Source: Hippopus hippopus
Taxonomy: Eukaryota; Mollusca; Bivalvia; Cardiida; Cardiidae
Length of the DNA: 64,000 nucleotides
Assembly (NCBI GenBank): GCA_946811185.2
Contig: OX328096.1
Span: forward strand, 35,972,011-36,036,010
Direction of reading: 5' to 3'
Shown here: piece after piece, positions 12,165-24,799 of the stretch
How positions within the stretch are numbered: position 1 is the first letter of the stretch
Layout: every line of letters begins with the position of its first letter
Notes under the pieces: model-generated
The model's database searches: none
Seen by the model: only the letters and a program-made list of their open reading frames with translations
What the model was told of the DNA's origin: nothing
Program-made: the position numbers and the translations under genes

Positions 12165-12390
12165 TTAACTATTCCAAACAACAAAATTTTATACTGGTCC
12201 AAATTGAAAGCATTTGCAGACGACAAATTAAACATGGCCCATATGACGAAATGTGTTCCTTAAAGGGTAGAAAACACTGTGGGAAAAGGAGAAAATGCTG
12301 GTTACCATCATTTTCTCCTTTTCCCACAATGTTTTCATATGCCTTCTTCCTCAGGGGCGTTAAAAGTTTGGATTGTGTGGTAAAGAGTTA
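12165..12390. mobile_element. Family A MITE-like element
   Basis: TTAA at 12165-12168, central hairpin gtgggaaaaggagaaaatgc / attttctccttttcccaca, right end tgtggtaaagagTTA. The inner loop has one mismatch (ggttaccatc). Confidence 0.83.
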
Positions 12391-14160
12391 TACGAAACGT
12401 TTGTTGTTTTTTGGTTAAAAAGCCGATATTCAATAAATTATTAACAATACCTAATGATCATCATTCTCGAAACAAGCCAAGCAGGGGACGATTGAGGCTG
12501 ATAAGCCAAACAAGATAATTTAAAGTATTTTGAATAATTCAATATAATTATAATTAATCGTGTTTATTTTCCCGAGCATTGTCAAGGTCTGCTTCCTCGC
12601 TCAGTAACAGTTGGAGAGCATATAAATGATACAAACCACGCTGAAGTTAGACTTCTGGCAATAGTATAGATAATGTAAACATTACAATATTGTATTGTTA
12701 CTGATGTGATATTGTAGTGCTATGATAAGTATAGATAGTATATGGATATTACTTTCATGAAGGATACCCTGTATTTCTGGCATGCTAAACGCAACTCAGT
12801 GTGCTTCAGCAGACAGCGTAGATCAGGATCAGACTACACAAGACGTATGTAATCAGATCTTGGATCCAACCTGTCATATATACATGTAGTAGTTTTGACA
12901 ATACAAAACAGAAGTTATCCTTTTGATTGAAAATATTTAACATTTTGAGTCTCACCTACCCCCCCCCCCTTTGAAAAAAAAAGCCCTTTTTCTCGAAGAT
13001 GCATTAGTTCGTATTTTGTTTCTCCTCAGACGACATATTAATAAAAAAAAGTTAATTAATCAGACGGAAAGGGAATAGAAAGAGGAACTTTATGAACTTT
13101 GTCTGCCTACACGCATGGCCAATATAAACAAAACTGACCAGTCATTCCATGTCTATTTAATAAAAAATAAACAGTAGAACAGCTTTGTTTCGACAAATCA
13201 GACAAGCTATTGAGTTATTCAAATTACAAACGGGCTTTTTCTGATATATTTCCCGTAATGAAGACACAATTTTCTTCACCAACCATCAGAGAAAAGAACG
13301 TTTTAGACATCAAGACTGTTTGGCCAGAAAATTTCAGAAGCATAGGCTCTGTACGAGCAATTTCTCAATTTTTGCATCAATGATTTTAAAGGCGGTCTGT
13401 TGCAAGGCTAAAAAAGTCGTCTGCAGCAGGTACAAAATATAACCTGTAAGTAAATCCAAAATGTACTATAGTCATATGAAAGACAAAGCAATGCCTTTCG
13501 TTGCTTAACCTTTTAGAGACTGAATTCGACCAGTTACGATGAAATTCGACACCGGTCCCTGATTTTCAAAATGGTACCTGAATAATTTTCTCGAAGTATA
13601 CGCAACTCGGGAATGCAAATATATGGTAAATATAAATCGAATATATCCCTGTTTTTTACGACATTCACTTTGAAATAAATCTTGTACAGCAGACGACCAT
13701 TCGCAGACGATACCGCAAAAATAAGGTTCATCTCTCTTTATGCGAACACTGATTTCCGGTCGGTTCAATTAGACTGTCCCGAAATACGGTCTATATTTCC
13801 CATAAGCAAAGACAGGGAGTCTATTAGTTCTACATGGACGATTGTAATACAAATGTCCCTGTCGAGAAACAACATTGAACGTGTCCGAGAACAAGCGATT
13901 ATTTCTAACCTGTCAGAGAGTAACCAATTATTTCTTTCTTTCTGGACAGTGGGAGGCTTTGCGCCAAGAGAACTTGTACAATTCTGGATAAAATAAGCTC
14001 TGTATTTTATCTTTCTTTAACTCGTCACGTGATGAACACTTTCAAGTCAGTTCAAAGTCAAACAACCCCAATAAAAAACAGTTTATGAATTATTCTGTTA
14101 TTGGTGGGGGGTGTTTAGCTCGGATGTGGACAGTGCTGCAGTCAATTCGCTCATGCGTTT
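12391..14160. other. Intergenic DNA without recognisable genes
   Basis: Contains a C9 run at 12960, a decayed family B hairpin near 12815-12890, and overlapping open frames around 13505-13996 on both strands that show no protein motif. Confidence 0.4.
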
Positions 14161-14164
14161 CTTC

Positions 14165-14362
14165 AAACCTTCACCACAAATTGCTGAGTTTTAACGATCT
14201 CGAGGAACAAGCTTCTGAAAACACTGGTGACCAGCATTTTCTCCTTTTTCCAAAATGTTTCCTATGCTCTCAAAACACTTTACACTGTTAGAGCCACATT
14301 TGCTTTGTCGTCTGCAAATGCTTTTGACCAGTCCAAAATAATGTCGTTTGCTAAAGAGTTCA
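14165..14362. mobile_element. Family A element, worn
   Basis: Half of the hairpin is lost (only gaccagcattttctcctttttcc remains complete), followed by the usual right flank cgtctgcaaatgcttttgac and gctaaagagtt. Confidence 0.6.
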
Positions 14363-14464
14363 ATACTCTACGCACGACACTCTTTCACTGCGGGTTGCCT
14401 GCACACCTGAACACACAAGCACATTGCACATAGTACAATGTTCAGCCGTCAAAATTACTTAAAA

Positions 14465-14545
14465 GTCTTTCGGGTGAGACGTTAAACCGAGGTCCCGTGT
14501 GACGGTGCTATACACCGAGCACGTTCAAGAACCAGGCATAATTTA
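14465..14545 (+). mobile_element. Possible SINE 3' fragment
   Basis: The segment cgggtgagacgttaaaccg-aggtcccgtgtg is a sequence type I associate with the 3' part of molluscan tRNA-related SINEs. No A or B box is present, so this is tentative. Confidence 0.35.
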
Positions 14546-16060
14546 AAATGCGTTTCGTCCTCTATCATACACTATCCCCCGTAACGAAAGTAACAGTCTT
14601 CTGGGGGGAAGGGGGGGGGGGGCGTCGTCCTCATAGGCAACCGGTGACGACGATAAATAACGCAAATCAAGCAACCTTCAAAGTGGACTGGTTCCTGTAG
14701 CAGTTACTATCATCAGACTTTGGACAGAATATAGGCACACATGATCTGTGAGCTTGAAACTGCTCTACTAAAAGCCATTTAAGGTTTAAACTTGGCCCCA
14801 GGAACAAACAGATGGGACATGGACGATGAGACATCTTAATCCGGGGACCTTCAAGCAAATCGGACTTTGTTTTTCCATTTGAAAAACTACTTCTGGTCCA
14901 GAATATCCAAACTTAGTGGAAAGTGTAAATCAGGTTTAGACTGCGGGTTTTGTGTTATTTGATCTTGACCAACACAGTCTGAAAAAGTATTTACATAGGT
15001 AGATGTGACTGGCCTTCTACGTGTCAAAAGACAGGGGAGCAACAACCATAAAGGAAAGAGCCTACTGTTCGGGTACATGCAAACAGTTCGCTTAGCTTTG
15101 TTTCGAATTGGCCCTGTGAAAATCAGAAATAATAGGGAAAGGTAGGTTTCAAATGCAATGTTGACGTAAATAGTGGTTATTACAACATCAATAGGGAAAG
15201 ATTTTTTAAAAGAAGCATGTAGTTTGTCTTTGAGTTTTGAGGTCATGATATGTCCTTGTTTCATAGTTTTGGACCAAAATGGGAAACTGGGTTGTTGGAT
15301 TCTAGGCATTGTTTATGAAGTCTAATATCTGGGTTGGGTGAGAAAAGAAAAAAATTGCAAAAAAACCAAGGTAACATGCTTTTTTTGACTACATCCGCTG
15401 ACTGTATGATGCTTTGAGTCCCAAGTAAGGTAAGTAATTTCAGGCTAGTCCCCTGAATTTGTAATGGTTGAAAAAAGGCTTATTTTGTTATGTTTATCGG
15501 GCTACAGACGTTTACCGTTCATCGGATAAAGTTAGGTATTTCAATATTTTGCAAGTTAAACATGTTTTATGGATAAATACTGAAACTTTGGACTTCATGT
15601 ATATTGTTGTATTGAAATGTTTTTTTTTTTTAAATCATTTCAGTGTAATTGTAATACTTTTGAAAACAGAGGTTCTGTCTCGCGTGTTGTCGGTCGGTCG
15701 AGAGCAAAACAGTGGAAGACCGTGTTACGCCCTCTCAGCGACTTCATCTCCTCAAGAAAAGGTCAATGCTATTAAAACGAGACCATAGCCATGGTGCGTC
15801 ATAGCAACCAATAAGCTAAAGCCATTCGGGGACTCCTCCCACGATGCTTTTAGTCCTTAACAGCTGTCCATTAAACTGTTTATCTAAAATGGCTCCTTAT
15901 TACTCATTGTCGATGTTTCGATGCTGTGGAAATAGAACGGCATTCAGCTCACTCTAACGCCAAAAAGCTTCCACTCTGTTAGCATCAAAACAGTCACAAA
16001 AAATGCAAAATTTGAATGCCGGTCTAAAATTCAGAATTTTGGTTCTGCAGCTTCAGCTTA
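14546..16060. other. Intergenic DNA, no gene recognised
   Basis: Includes a G-rich run at about 14600-14625, and a decayed family B hairpin at 14905-14995. Open frames at 14887-15309 (minus) and 15468-15788 (plus) lack recognisable motifs. Confidence 0.4.
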
Positions 16061-16074
16061 CCATAGCTCATGTT

Positions 16075-16200
16075 TAAAAAGTCTAATCTCAGTGCGCTTT
16101 TACGGGCAGTATAGATAAAGATCAGACTGCACAGAACGTGCAGTCTGATTTTGGATCTACGCTGTCCGAAAAGGGGAGATTTTTTTTCTCAGAAAGTATC
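16075..16200. mobile_element. Family B fragment
   Basis: Keeps the hairpin gatcagactgcacagaacgt / gcagtctgattttggatc and the ctgtccgaaaagg flank, but lacks TTAA ends. Confidence 0.65.
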
Positions 16201-16289
16201 TTTGAAATAACGCTGTTGGGTTCTTACTAATGGCTAGATATTTTCATTTATCTACTGTTATTTATTTATTTATTTATTTATTTGTAGTT

Positions 16290-16514
16290 TGACTCTTTAC
16301 CAAACAATTCCGGGTTTTAAAGACCCTTGTAAAAGTCTTTGGGAAACATTCTGGGAAAAGGAAAAAAATGCTGGTTACCAGCATTTTCTCTGTTTCCTAC
16401 AATATTTCCCACCGTTTCAAAGACAATTCCAAACATGTAAATTACATTTGAATTGCCATCTACAAATTTCTTCAATTTGGACAAGTCGAAACTTTTGTCG
16501 TTTGGTAAAGAGTG
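16290..16514. mobile_element. Family A MITE-like element, reverse orientation
   Basis: Left terminus gactctttaccaaacaattcc, hairpin around atgctggttaccagcat, right terminus tttggtaaagagtga. It begins directly after a short (TTTA)n run. Confidence 0.78.
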
Positions 16515-16923
16515 ACTTAGTCAACATCTGTTTGTTTCTGTCGATATTGTGTGTAGGGCATTCAGATCACTCCGATGTCGGTTGAAAACTTCGATATTAA
16601 AGCGTCGAATTAACTATTATAGTCTTAATAATTACCTATAAATATAAAATAGCTAAAAGAGAATCACATATGAATTGAAAGCGTCAAGGGAGAAAAATCT
16701 ACGCCAAGAAATAAAATAAAATTACCAACGTCAAAGGTATTGACGAGTTCTATCATAACGGAAATATCTCGGTATCGAGACTGGTAGCTCTATTTTGATG
16801 CTCACTGAAAACACTGTGAATTATGAAGATATTGTCCATTGAGTATTAAGCAATATCTTCATTTCTGAAATTTTCTTTCACCGACGTAACATCACGTGAC
16901 ATGGTGTAGATCTGTATTTCTTT

Positions 16924-17151
16924 TTTAAACTCTTCACCGGATGACAAAATTCAAGATTTTTCCAAGATGAAAGCATTTGCAGACGCCAGATTATATACAG
17001 CTCAGAGGTTTGACTTTGTCTTTGAAAGGATAAAAACTATTGAGAGAAAGGAAGAAAATGATGGTAACCAGTATTTTCTCCTTTTCCAACAATGTTTTCA
17101 AAAGCTTTCTTTCTCATGGGTCGTTAAAAACGAAATTGTTTGGTAAAGGGT
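16924..17151. mobile_element. Family A MITE-like element
   Basis: aaactcttcaccggatgac at the left; hairpin ggaagaaaatgatggtaacc / accagtattttctccttt; right end gtttggtaaaggg. Confidence 0.75.
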
Positions 17152-17525
17152 TTTTCATTTTTTTGATGTTTATTTTGTGGAACAATCCAAACTAATTAAA
17201 AAGAAGTTAATAGGCTTAATATCGAACATATTTATCGCCTAAAATATCTCCACCTTTATGATTTTTATGAATATTTAAACGTCGTTGTCGTCAGAAAGCA
17301 GTAATTGAAGTTCCAACGAGATCCCCGGTGTGCAATAATTTCTTTTTTCTTGCAGTTATAAAGAATTCATAGATTGTGATTTTGAGTTCCCTTATGGATG
17401 CTACGAAAAAAACATTAGAAATTATTTTATCCTACCCAAGTGTCGCATTAAAAAGTTGATCTCAATTTGTGGTAACCCTTAGTACATTGATTACATGTTA
17501 ATATGTCGAATAACAGTGTTGACAT
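17152..17525. other. Intergenic DNA, nothing recognised
   Basis: AT-rich single-copy-looking stretch between repeats. Confidence 0.4.
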
Positions 17526-17700
17526 GGGTCGAAACCTTTTGCTATTGGTCACTTTTCTGCGTGTCAAAAGACCATTCTACTTCATGATACGGTTGTTATA
17601 CAAAGGAATTTTATGGATATACACTTATGTGACGACTTGCATAATATAATGTATCATGGAGATGCATTAAACCCCCTTGTACCAGAGTACACTCACATGC
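17526..17700. mobile_element. Family D element, right half
   Basis: Starts at gggtcgaaaccttttgctat and continues through ttttatggatatacact and atgcattaaacccccttgt to ccagagtacactcac. The left hairpin arm is missing. Confidence 0.65.
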
Positions 17701-17799
17701 ACTATAGTCTCCTCTTCTCTGTTGACGATTTATCGCTTTACCAGAAGCAAAAAATTTTGACTTGTCCAAATCGAAAGCATTTGCAGACGACATACTAGA

Positions 17800-18560
17800 T
17801 ATGGCTTAATAAATGTTTATCATGGCGTTTGAACATTATTCGGACCTTACTGCCAGAGCAACACTCTTTCAACACCACCAGCGATCATAAGCGACCACTG
17901 GCAAAAAATCACATACAATGTTTCGTGGTACGAAATAAGTATTTTGTGCAAGACTTAAACTCACACCTCCGTTCCTTGACACAACTCTCTTGCGGAATCG
18001 ACTGAACCACCTGGTCTCGACTGAAAGGGAGACATCCTTTGCCTTAAATGCTTAAATCTTTGCATTGCTTTTGAGCAGTGACTATCATTGCCTTAAATTT
18101 TTTATTGGAGGCGGACACTTTTTCCTTGAATCGCCCAATGGAGGGAGAATTAAGTCTTTCGAAAGGAAATTTAGAAATCAACTCGACGTTTGAATCTATT
18201 CGTATGGTGCCCTTTAGAAAGTTAAAAAGTATTAGCATTTCAAGCCATAGGCCTACAATTCAAGATTCCTATAGACAATACAGTTATACTACACACATGA
18301 ATACTGTTTTATTTGAAATATGACTGAAAGTTTTTAGAATCTCAACAAACAGCCATTTTTTTCTATCTGAAATGTGGGAAAATCTGTTTCCAGAAGCTCT
18401 TAGATAGGAGGTGTGCAGGTATGCCATAGCGTCCCCGACAGGCCCGCAATTCGGAACTGTGATTCCTGTATGTCTCTGGGTACACCCTGCTCTTTCATAC
18501 TAGGCTCCATGACGTGCAAGCTTATTTGAAAGTCTGTGTGTTGACATTTTGACGAAGAGT
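17800..18560. other. Intergenic DNA, nothing recognised
   Basis: Overlapping open frames on both strands (18044-18323) show no conserved motif. Confidence 0.35.
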
Positions 18561-18566
18561 TTAAAT

Positions 18567-18770
18567 TTAACCTTTATCAAACAAGACTTTTACGATCCTG
18601 AGGAAAATGACTTCTGAAAATATTGCGACCGATGGAGAAAATACTGGTAACCAGCATTTTCTCCTTTTTCCAAAATGTTTTTTTTACCCATTGGAGAATT
18701 TGGCTAATTTGTACTTTAGCTTTAAACTTGTCATCTGCAGTCTACATTTTGCAGTTTGGTAAAGGGTTAA
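18567..18770. mobile_element. Family A MITE-like element with TTAA ends
   Basis: TTAA at 18567-18570 and 18767-18770; left end cctttatcaaacaag, right end gtttggtaaaggg; imperfect hairpin around ctggtaaccag. Confidence 0.75.
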
Positions 18771-19182
18771 ATGAGACATAAAACAACCGTATTTTTGCAA
18801 ATATCAATGGGGTATAGGATAACCAGGGAATAAAAGCTGACAAAATCTTAGAAAATATCTGTGTTTCTTCCTTAAAGTTTGAATGTCCACGTTCTGTGTC
18901 ATAAGGCCTCCTTTTTTTGTATTCACACGGTTCGAACAAGGCTAGCTGTAAAAAAAATGTCAATTTGTTTCTGTAGATTGGTATCGCACCAAAAATGATA
19001 TATATATATATATATAGTGTCTGGTGGTAAAAGCTTTCTGTACATAAATACGTTTATATCGCACAAATCATTGCCCATTAAATTGGCTGTTTATGAACTC
19101 GGTATATAGTATGAAATATATCGAAGATTAAAACAGGACCTGATACAAAACGTGACCTAAGTTTTTATATTCAATTTTGTAT

Positions 19183-19449
19183 ATGGCTTGCAACGCGCGA
19201 GAAGAGGCATTCGGACACTTGAGTAAAGTGTCGTCTCGGATCAGCCTGCGCAGTCCGCGCAGGCTAATCCGAGACGGCACTTTACGTCTACATTAGATTT
19301 TGTTCTTCATTAGACTTGCACAAAACAGAAAATTTCATAAAAACGGAAAGTGTCGTTTCGGATTAGCCTGCGCGGACTGCGCAGGCTGATCCGAGACGAC
19401 ACTTTTACGCAAATGTCCGAATGCCCCTTTTCGCGTGTTGCAGGCCATA
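19183..19449. mobile_element. Family C GC-rich double-hairpin MITE
   Basis: About 265 bases with inverted ends atggcttgcaac and its complement at gttgcaggccat. It holds two separate GC-rich hairpins, cagcctgcgcagtccgcgca and the mirrored copy, each flanked by gtgtcgtctcgga-type arms. No ORF. Confidence 0.86.
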
Positions 19450-19560
19450 TATACCTTTTTTTCAGTCCCCTTTCTTAACTCTATACCAAGTGTACAAAAA
19501 AAGTGGTACCCATTTGCATACGACAAGTTGCATTTCGCTGAATGATGGAATTGTGTCTAT

Positions 19561-19826
19561 ATATGAGCCGTGCTGTGGCAAAAGGGGGCTTAATGCATCA
19601 CCGTGATACATAACATCAAGCAAGCCATCACGTTTTATGAATCCATAAAGGTCACTTTTTTTAAATAACCGACTTAATCATGAGGTAGACTGGTCCTTGT
19701 ACATACAGAAAAATGACCAAATGCGAAAAGTTTCGGCCCAGGTCAGCCTGCGCGGACTGCGCAGGCTGACCTGGATCGATGCTTTTCGCAGATGCATTAA
19801 GCCCCCTTTTCACAGAGCATGACTCA
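19561..19826. mobile_element. Family D element, complete
   Basis: atatgagccgtgctgtggca at the left and agagcatgactcatat at the right form the inverted ends; the inner hairpin is ggtcagcctgcgcggactgc / gcaggctgacct. Confidence 0.78.
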
Positions 19827-19829
19827 TAT

Positions 19830-21335
19830 ATATATATATTTTTTTTTCAAAATCCTAATTTCTGATGACCAAAATCAAGGGTTGATTTGGCAAAGGATCA
19901 ACTAGTAATCATGAATGAGTATTAATGAACTTTAGAATTGACCTTTGATATGCTTGGATATCAGATTTTTTTGGTGTAGACAGTTATATTTGAACTGACT
20001 TAGCAGTAGTTTTGCAAAAAAAAAAAAATGCATTCGGCATAGGTAAGACTTAAACTTCTGGTTTTTTTTTTAAGATTTAATTCCAAATGTATAAAAGATT
20101 ACATAACCAAATGAGAAATTTACGACTTGATCTTGATCACCAGAGGCCATCTGCCACGTTACAGAAACTGTGCATAATAATGTACAACATCAGGTAACAA
20201 AAGGTGTTATCGACAACATTTTGAGTTTAGTGGTCCAAAAGTTTTTTGAAAACATCACATTACGTTTTGTTTGGAAGGTAACATAACCGAGTAATTTAAG
20301 TTGTAATAAACAGAAGTCGTACATTCGTAAATATCTCCACATCTGAACGAAAATATTCTGATATATAAATATAGAGAAATTGTTGATACAACGATAACTT
20401 AAGTCGGGTTGTTTAATAAAAGTTCACTTAAATGCGAAAAACTTAATAGGATATAGAGGGTCTAGCCACAACGAAGTTATCCTTTTCTTTTTTCAATCAG
20501 TCCATTCAATCAATCCTATTTCATTTCTGTAGCAGACAGAAGATTCTTTCACATCTGTTGCTAGGATAGATTTATTAGGTGAGGAGAAAATAGGCAGAAG
20601 GCAAACAAGACCTTTTTTCTCCCTTCGTCTCTATCAGTCTGTCATTGGACTGATGTTGTCAGCAAACGATTTTTCATTCATTCAATCATTCATTCATCGC
20701 GGTCGCACACCAAATGAAAGCTAAAATGGTAATTGTTTACCGAAAAGAAAACATTGGGCAGATCCGCTATATTGGATGTGATGTTTTCAATCAGAAAACG
20801 GTACTGAAAAAAAAGAAGCTAAACCATGACCAGATTAACTAAGTTTACGAGCTATACTCATTCCTGTTGGCTTCTAAAATCTATTTTATAAGATATTCCA
20901 ACATTTAAGAGTACATTATCGGCCAGTTTGATTTTGAGTCGACGTTGAGAATATTAATGATGGGGTTTTTGTCACGATTATGAGATTATTACACGCCACC
21001 GTGCAGGTGAATATAAAGTGTATCTTTAGCAAGCAATTGCACATGAAATGATGTGCATTCACACGAATCTTCATATGATAATCATTATGATAAACGTCAT
21101 CACAAAATGGTACTTAAAGATTTAATTTGATGTTGTACAAATAATAATACACAAAACAGATGCCCCTTCATAGAGCAGCTTTTGATATAATTTTACAAGC
21201 AATAGCTCCACTTCCTAACTATGTTTCAAGATCATCTAAAGTTTGTTTTGCCTTTCAGTTCTTTGTCTCCTCTGTACTTTGTGACACATGTATTCCTGGT
21301 GTGTCTAAAAACAGCCTGTTTAGTAACGGATTCAC
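19830..21335. other. Intergenic DNA, no gene recognised
   Basis: AT-rich with simple runs (TA, A12). No open frame with a protein motif. Confidence 0.4.
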
Positions 21336-21339
21336 TCCT

Positions 21340-21552
21340 TTAACCCTTGTCCAGCTAAATAACCTGAAATAAAACTTTTATGCCGATTGTAAAAACCCAA
21401 ATTTTACCATTTCAAAGGTACTTTTGGGTGAAAAATATGTCCTTAACGGACAGTGTAGATCTAAGATCAGACTGCACGTTTTGTGCAGTCTGATCTTGAT
21501 CTACGCTGTCCGCAAAAGGTCAGTGAGTCGCGCTTAGCAGCCTAGGGGTTAA
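21340..21552. mobile_element. Family B MITE-like element, well preserved
   Basis: TTAA at 21340-21343 and 21549-21552; left TTAACCCTTGTCCAGC, right cagcctaggggTTAA. The hairpin arms gatctaagatcagactgcac / gtgcagtctgatcttgatc match nearly throughout. Confidence 0.85.
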
Positions 21553-22000
21553 AAGCAATGCCTATAGTTAACGACCCTGAGGAACAAGGCTTTTTAAAAC
21601 ATTGTGGGAAAAGGAAAAAATGCTGGTTACCAGCATTTTCTCCTTTTCCCAAAATGTTGTCTACTCTTTCAAAAGCAAAGTCAAAATTGAGCCACGTTTC
21701 ATTTAGTTTAATTTTAGTTTAAACATATTTATTTTACATCGATTGAGAAACAAGTTCTTACAACTTATACTAATCTCTCTCGATTCTGCTTCCTGGGAAC
21801 TACACCAGTACTCGCGCCGAATTTGTGGGCCAATGAAAAATCCCAAAGTTGACACCCTCTCCCGGGTATCGAACTCGGGACTTTATGGTTATGAGGCCGA
21901 CGCTCTACCTCACAACCACGGACACCACACAACGTTTCATTTGTCGTCTGCAAATGTTTCAATTTGGATCTGACTAAATTTTGTAGGCTGGTAAAGAGTG
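21549..22000. mobile_element. Family A element split by a SINE
   Basis: Left part 21549-21704 and right part 21932-22000 together make one family A copy (hairpin around atgctggttaccagcat; right end gctggtaaagagt). The gap is filled by the SINE at 21705-21931. Confidence 0.82.
21705..21931 (-). mobile_element. tRNA-derived SINE with 11-bp target duplication
   Basis: Read on the minus strand it starts near 21925 with an RNA polymerase III A box (tgaggtagagcg) and B box (gagttcgatacc), then a body of about 130 bases and an A-rich tail ending aaaataaatatgttt. It is bracketed by the direct repeat acgtttcattt at 21694-21704 and 21932-21942, the expected mark of insertion by a LINE's machinery. A truncated relative lies at 31871-31955. 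Confidence 0.88.
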
Positions 22001-22337
22001 TACGACAAGAAACTCCTGGCTTTGTCCATTACTTGGACTGCCACAGAACTCTGCTGTCTTTCAGGCCGTATTTTATCTTTTAAATGCTGAACTCGGATGG
22101 GAGAGAACAAAGAAACACTCTGAAAAGCTTATAAATGTAACAAAAATTTATTTTTTTGTTTAAAATCATTGGACAGTCACTCCAGACGTTCAAGAAAGGG
22201 GTTCACATTTAATATCATAAAAAATATATAACAAAACTATGCTACAACTTAGATGCTGATGTCATAATGTGCTCCCACACACTTATTGTGCGTGGTTGTA
22301 GCGTGATCCATATACAATAATCTTTAAAACTATATAT

Positions 22338-22567
22338 TTAATCCTTAATCAAACAGTTCCGTATTTTAACGACCCTGTGGAATAAAACTTTTGAAAACAT
22401 TGTGGGGAAAAAGAGAAAATGCTGGTAACCAGCATTTTCTCCTTTTCCCACAATGTTTTCTACCCTTTCAAAGACAAATTCCATCATTGGAGCCACACGT
22501 AGTTTTTTGTTTGTAAATGCTTTCAAATTGGACAATTTTCAAATATCGTGGACTGGTAAAGAGTTAA
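22338..22567. mobile_element. Family A MITE-like element, well preserved
   Basis: TTAA at 22338-22341 and 22564-22567; hairpin gggaaaaagagaaaatgctg / cagcattttctccttttccc; right end gactggtaaagag. Confidence 0.85.
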
Positions 22568-23130
22568 ATACAGATGAAATTAACGCTTCAGTTCTTGCAG
22601 ACGGATTTTCTTTTTTAAATTGTAGCAGGCCAGTTTTGAAAATATAAGGGCAACTAAAGAAATTGCTTGCAACAAGTAATATCTCCTTTCACCACGATGT
22701 TTTCACACTTACTCGTGAATTAAAGATTAGCTCTATTTCACGAGGATGTTTTCAGTCACTCCGCGGAAATCAGTTTCAAGAGGTTTTGGAGTAATAAAAT
22801 TAAATTTCAAAAACAATATTGCTTTCTGAGTCAGGAAAGGGGGTTAAAGCGACAATCTAGAATTTACACAAGCATGCCAGAGGAAACGAAATTCGGCTTA
22901 AAGGGATAATATTTTAAAAGTATGTCTACAGTTCGGAAAAGATGTTTAGATTCTAAAACTATTAGATCTACAAGACTGCTAAAATATTATGCCAAAACAA
23001 AAAGCACATGAACTTTTTCATTACAACGCTAGGATGTAAGTGTTTGGGTATTCCCAATCTTGAACCTTATAAATTCTTTATTTTTTCTGGCTAAATTATA
23101 GACACCCGTAAGCTTTTTAACTCCATCATT
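22568..23130. other. Intergenic DNA, nothing recognised
   Basis: No gene or complete repeat seen. Confidence 0.4.
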
Positions 23131-23325
23131 TTAATCCTTTACCATACACGAGTTTTAAGTATCATGAGGAAGTAGTCTGCTGGTAACCAGCTTTTTCTCC
23201 CTTCCCACAATATTTCTACCCTATCAAACATAAGTTTTATCATTTGAGTCATATCTATAAATTGTCGGCTGCAAATGCTTTCAATCTGAACAAATCTACT
23301 TTTTTGTTGTTTGGTAAAGAGTTAA
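23131..23325. mobile_element. Family A element with deleted left hairpin arm
   Basis: TTAA at 23131-23134 and 23322-23325; only ctggtaaccagctttttctcc survives of the hairpin; the right flank ggctgcaaatgctttcaat and ttggtaaagag are clear. Confidence 0.7.
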
Positions 23326-23745
23326 GAGTTTAAAAATGATGAACACCAATTAGAAGAGGTCTCTATTCACTCCTTTAGCTTTCGTGCATGTGTCATACTT
23401 ATTTATTATACTGCAAAGAAATTTCTCGTGATCTGATTGGATAATATGCCCCGAACATATATATCATGTCCACTGGCAAAACCAACGTAAAAGCAGTTTC
23501 CCTTTCAACAGAACATCCAAAATGGCGGCGTCGATCAAGATTAACATCAAGATTATGCACCAAACCGCTCGTTTTTCCAAGGTTTCAGTGACGTCAGTTC
23601 CCAGTGATGTCAGTTTTCATTGAATTGGGGCACTCAGAAGGAAATTCTACTTCGTCAGCGTTCTCAATTTTTGAAACCAAAAAACAGGTAAATTTCGCTT
23701 AACACACGTTGGAATGGTAAAACTTTGCAGTATAATAAATTCGCT

Positions 23746-23883
23746 GTACGGTCAGGTGGCAGGGGACTTGGAAACTTGTTCACGGCTGCGGTGAATCATG
23801 TCGCCACCTCGCCTTCGGCTCGGAGCGACATGATTCACCACAGCCGTGAACAAGTTTCCAAGTCCCCTGCCACCTGGCCGTAC
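23746..23883. repeat. 59-bp inverted repeat with GC-rich loop
   Basis: Arms 23746-23804 and 23825-23883 are complementary over 59 bases with two mismatches; the loop is cacctcgccttcggctcgga. The arms include aggggacttggaaacttgtt and its complement. Confidence 0.95.
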
Positions 23884-24305
23884 AACTAATATTATCCTTG
23901 TTTTCAGTGTAATACAGCCATTATACGAATTTTCTCATCTTACACATGTTTTAGATAAGGATTATTTTTACGTTAAATACGACGTGATTTTATAATACTT
24001 TCAGAGAAGTGAGTTCGATTTTATGCGTAGAAATTCTACAATTTATAAGTTACAGTTATCTGATAAAAAGAATCTGACATTTGTTGGCTTATGAGATGAA
24101 ATTTAAGTGAACCCGCTTTAAAATCTTAATCTAAGATTTGTTTGACAAAGGTTTATCTCAAATCCCAACTTTTCTGAGATCCTATCTTTCTAAAATGAAA
24201 ATTATGATCAACTAATTCACATTCTATGAAGAAAACTAGAAGCATGTTTAGATTTTTAAATCATAGCAGCAAGCTGGACAAGGTTCCACCAATGAAAAAA
24301 GTATC
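23884..24305. other. Intergenic DNA, nothing recognised
   Basis: AT-rich sequence between the large inverted repeat and a family D element. Confidence 0.4.
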
Positions 24306-24307
24306 TC

Positions 24308-24796
24308 AGCCATGCTGTGTGAAAAGAGGGCTTAGTGTATATCCATGATGCATTATACCAAGCAAGTTATCACATAATTATGGATCCATGAAATCTATTT
24401 TGTCCAACAATCGACTGGATAATTGGCTTGCAACACGCGAAAAGGGGCATTCGGACATTTGCGTAAAGTGTCGTCTCGGATCAGCCTGCGCAGTCCGCGC
24501 AGGCTAATCCGAGACGGCACTTTACGACTACATTAGATTTTGTGCTACAGTAGACTTGCACAAAATTACATAAAAACGGAAAGTGTCGTTTCGGATTTGC
24601 CTGCGCGGACTGCGCAGGTTGATCCGAGACGATACTTTACGCAAATGTCCGAATGTCCCTTTTCGCGTGTTGCAGGCCAATATGGAGGTAAACTTATCAT
24701 TGGATATGCAGAAAATTGAATTGCTGCAAAAAAATTTCGACAGGCTGGCCTGGGTCGATACTTTTGCCAATGCATTAAGCGCCCTTTTCATACAGC
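24308..24796. mobile_element. Family D element carrying a nested family C element
   Basis: Left part ends gtccaacaatcgactggat near 24420; right part resumes at about 24681 and ends tttcatacagcatggctc. Between them sits a whole family C copy. Confidence 0.78.
24424..24680. mobile_element. Family C MITE nested in family D
   Basis: Inverted ends ttggcttgcaacacgcg and cgcgtgttgcaggccaa; both GC-rich hairpins intact. Confidence 0.86.
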
Positions 24797-24799
24797 ATG

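Noticed and set aside
23519..23622. Plus-strand start atggcggcgtcgatcaag with a nearby tgacgtca box
   Set aside because: Looks like a first exon but ends after about 33 residues with no convincing donor.
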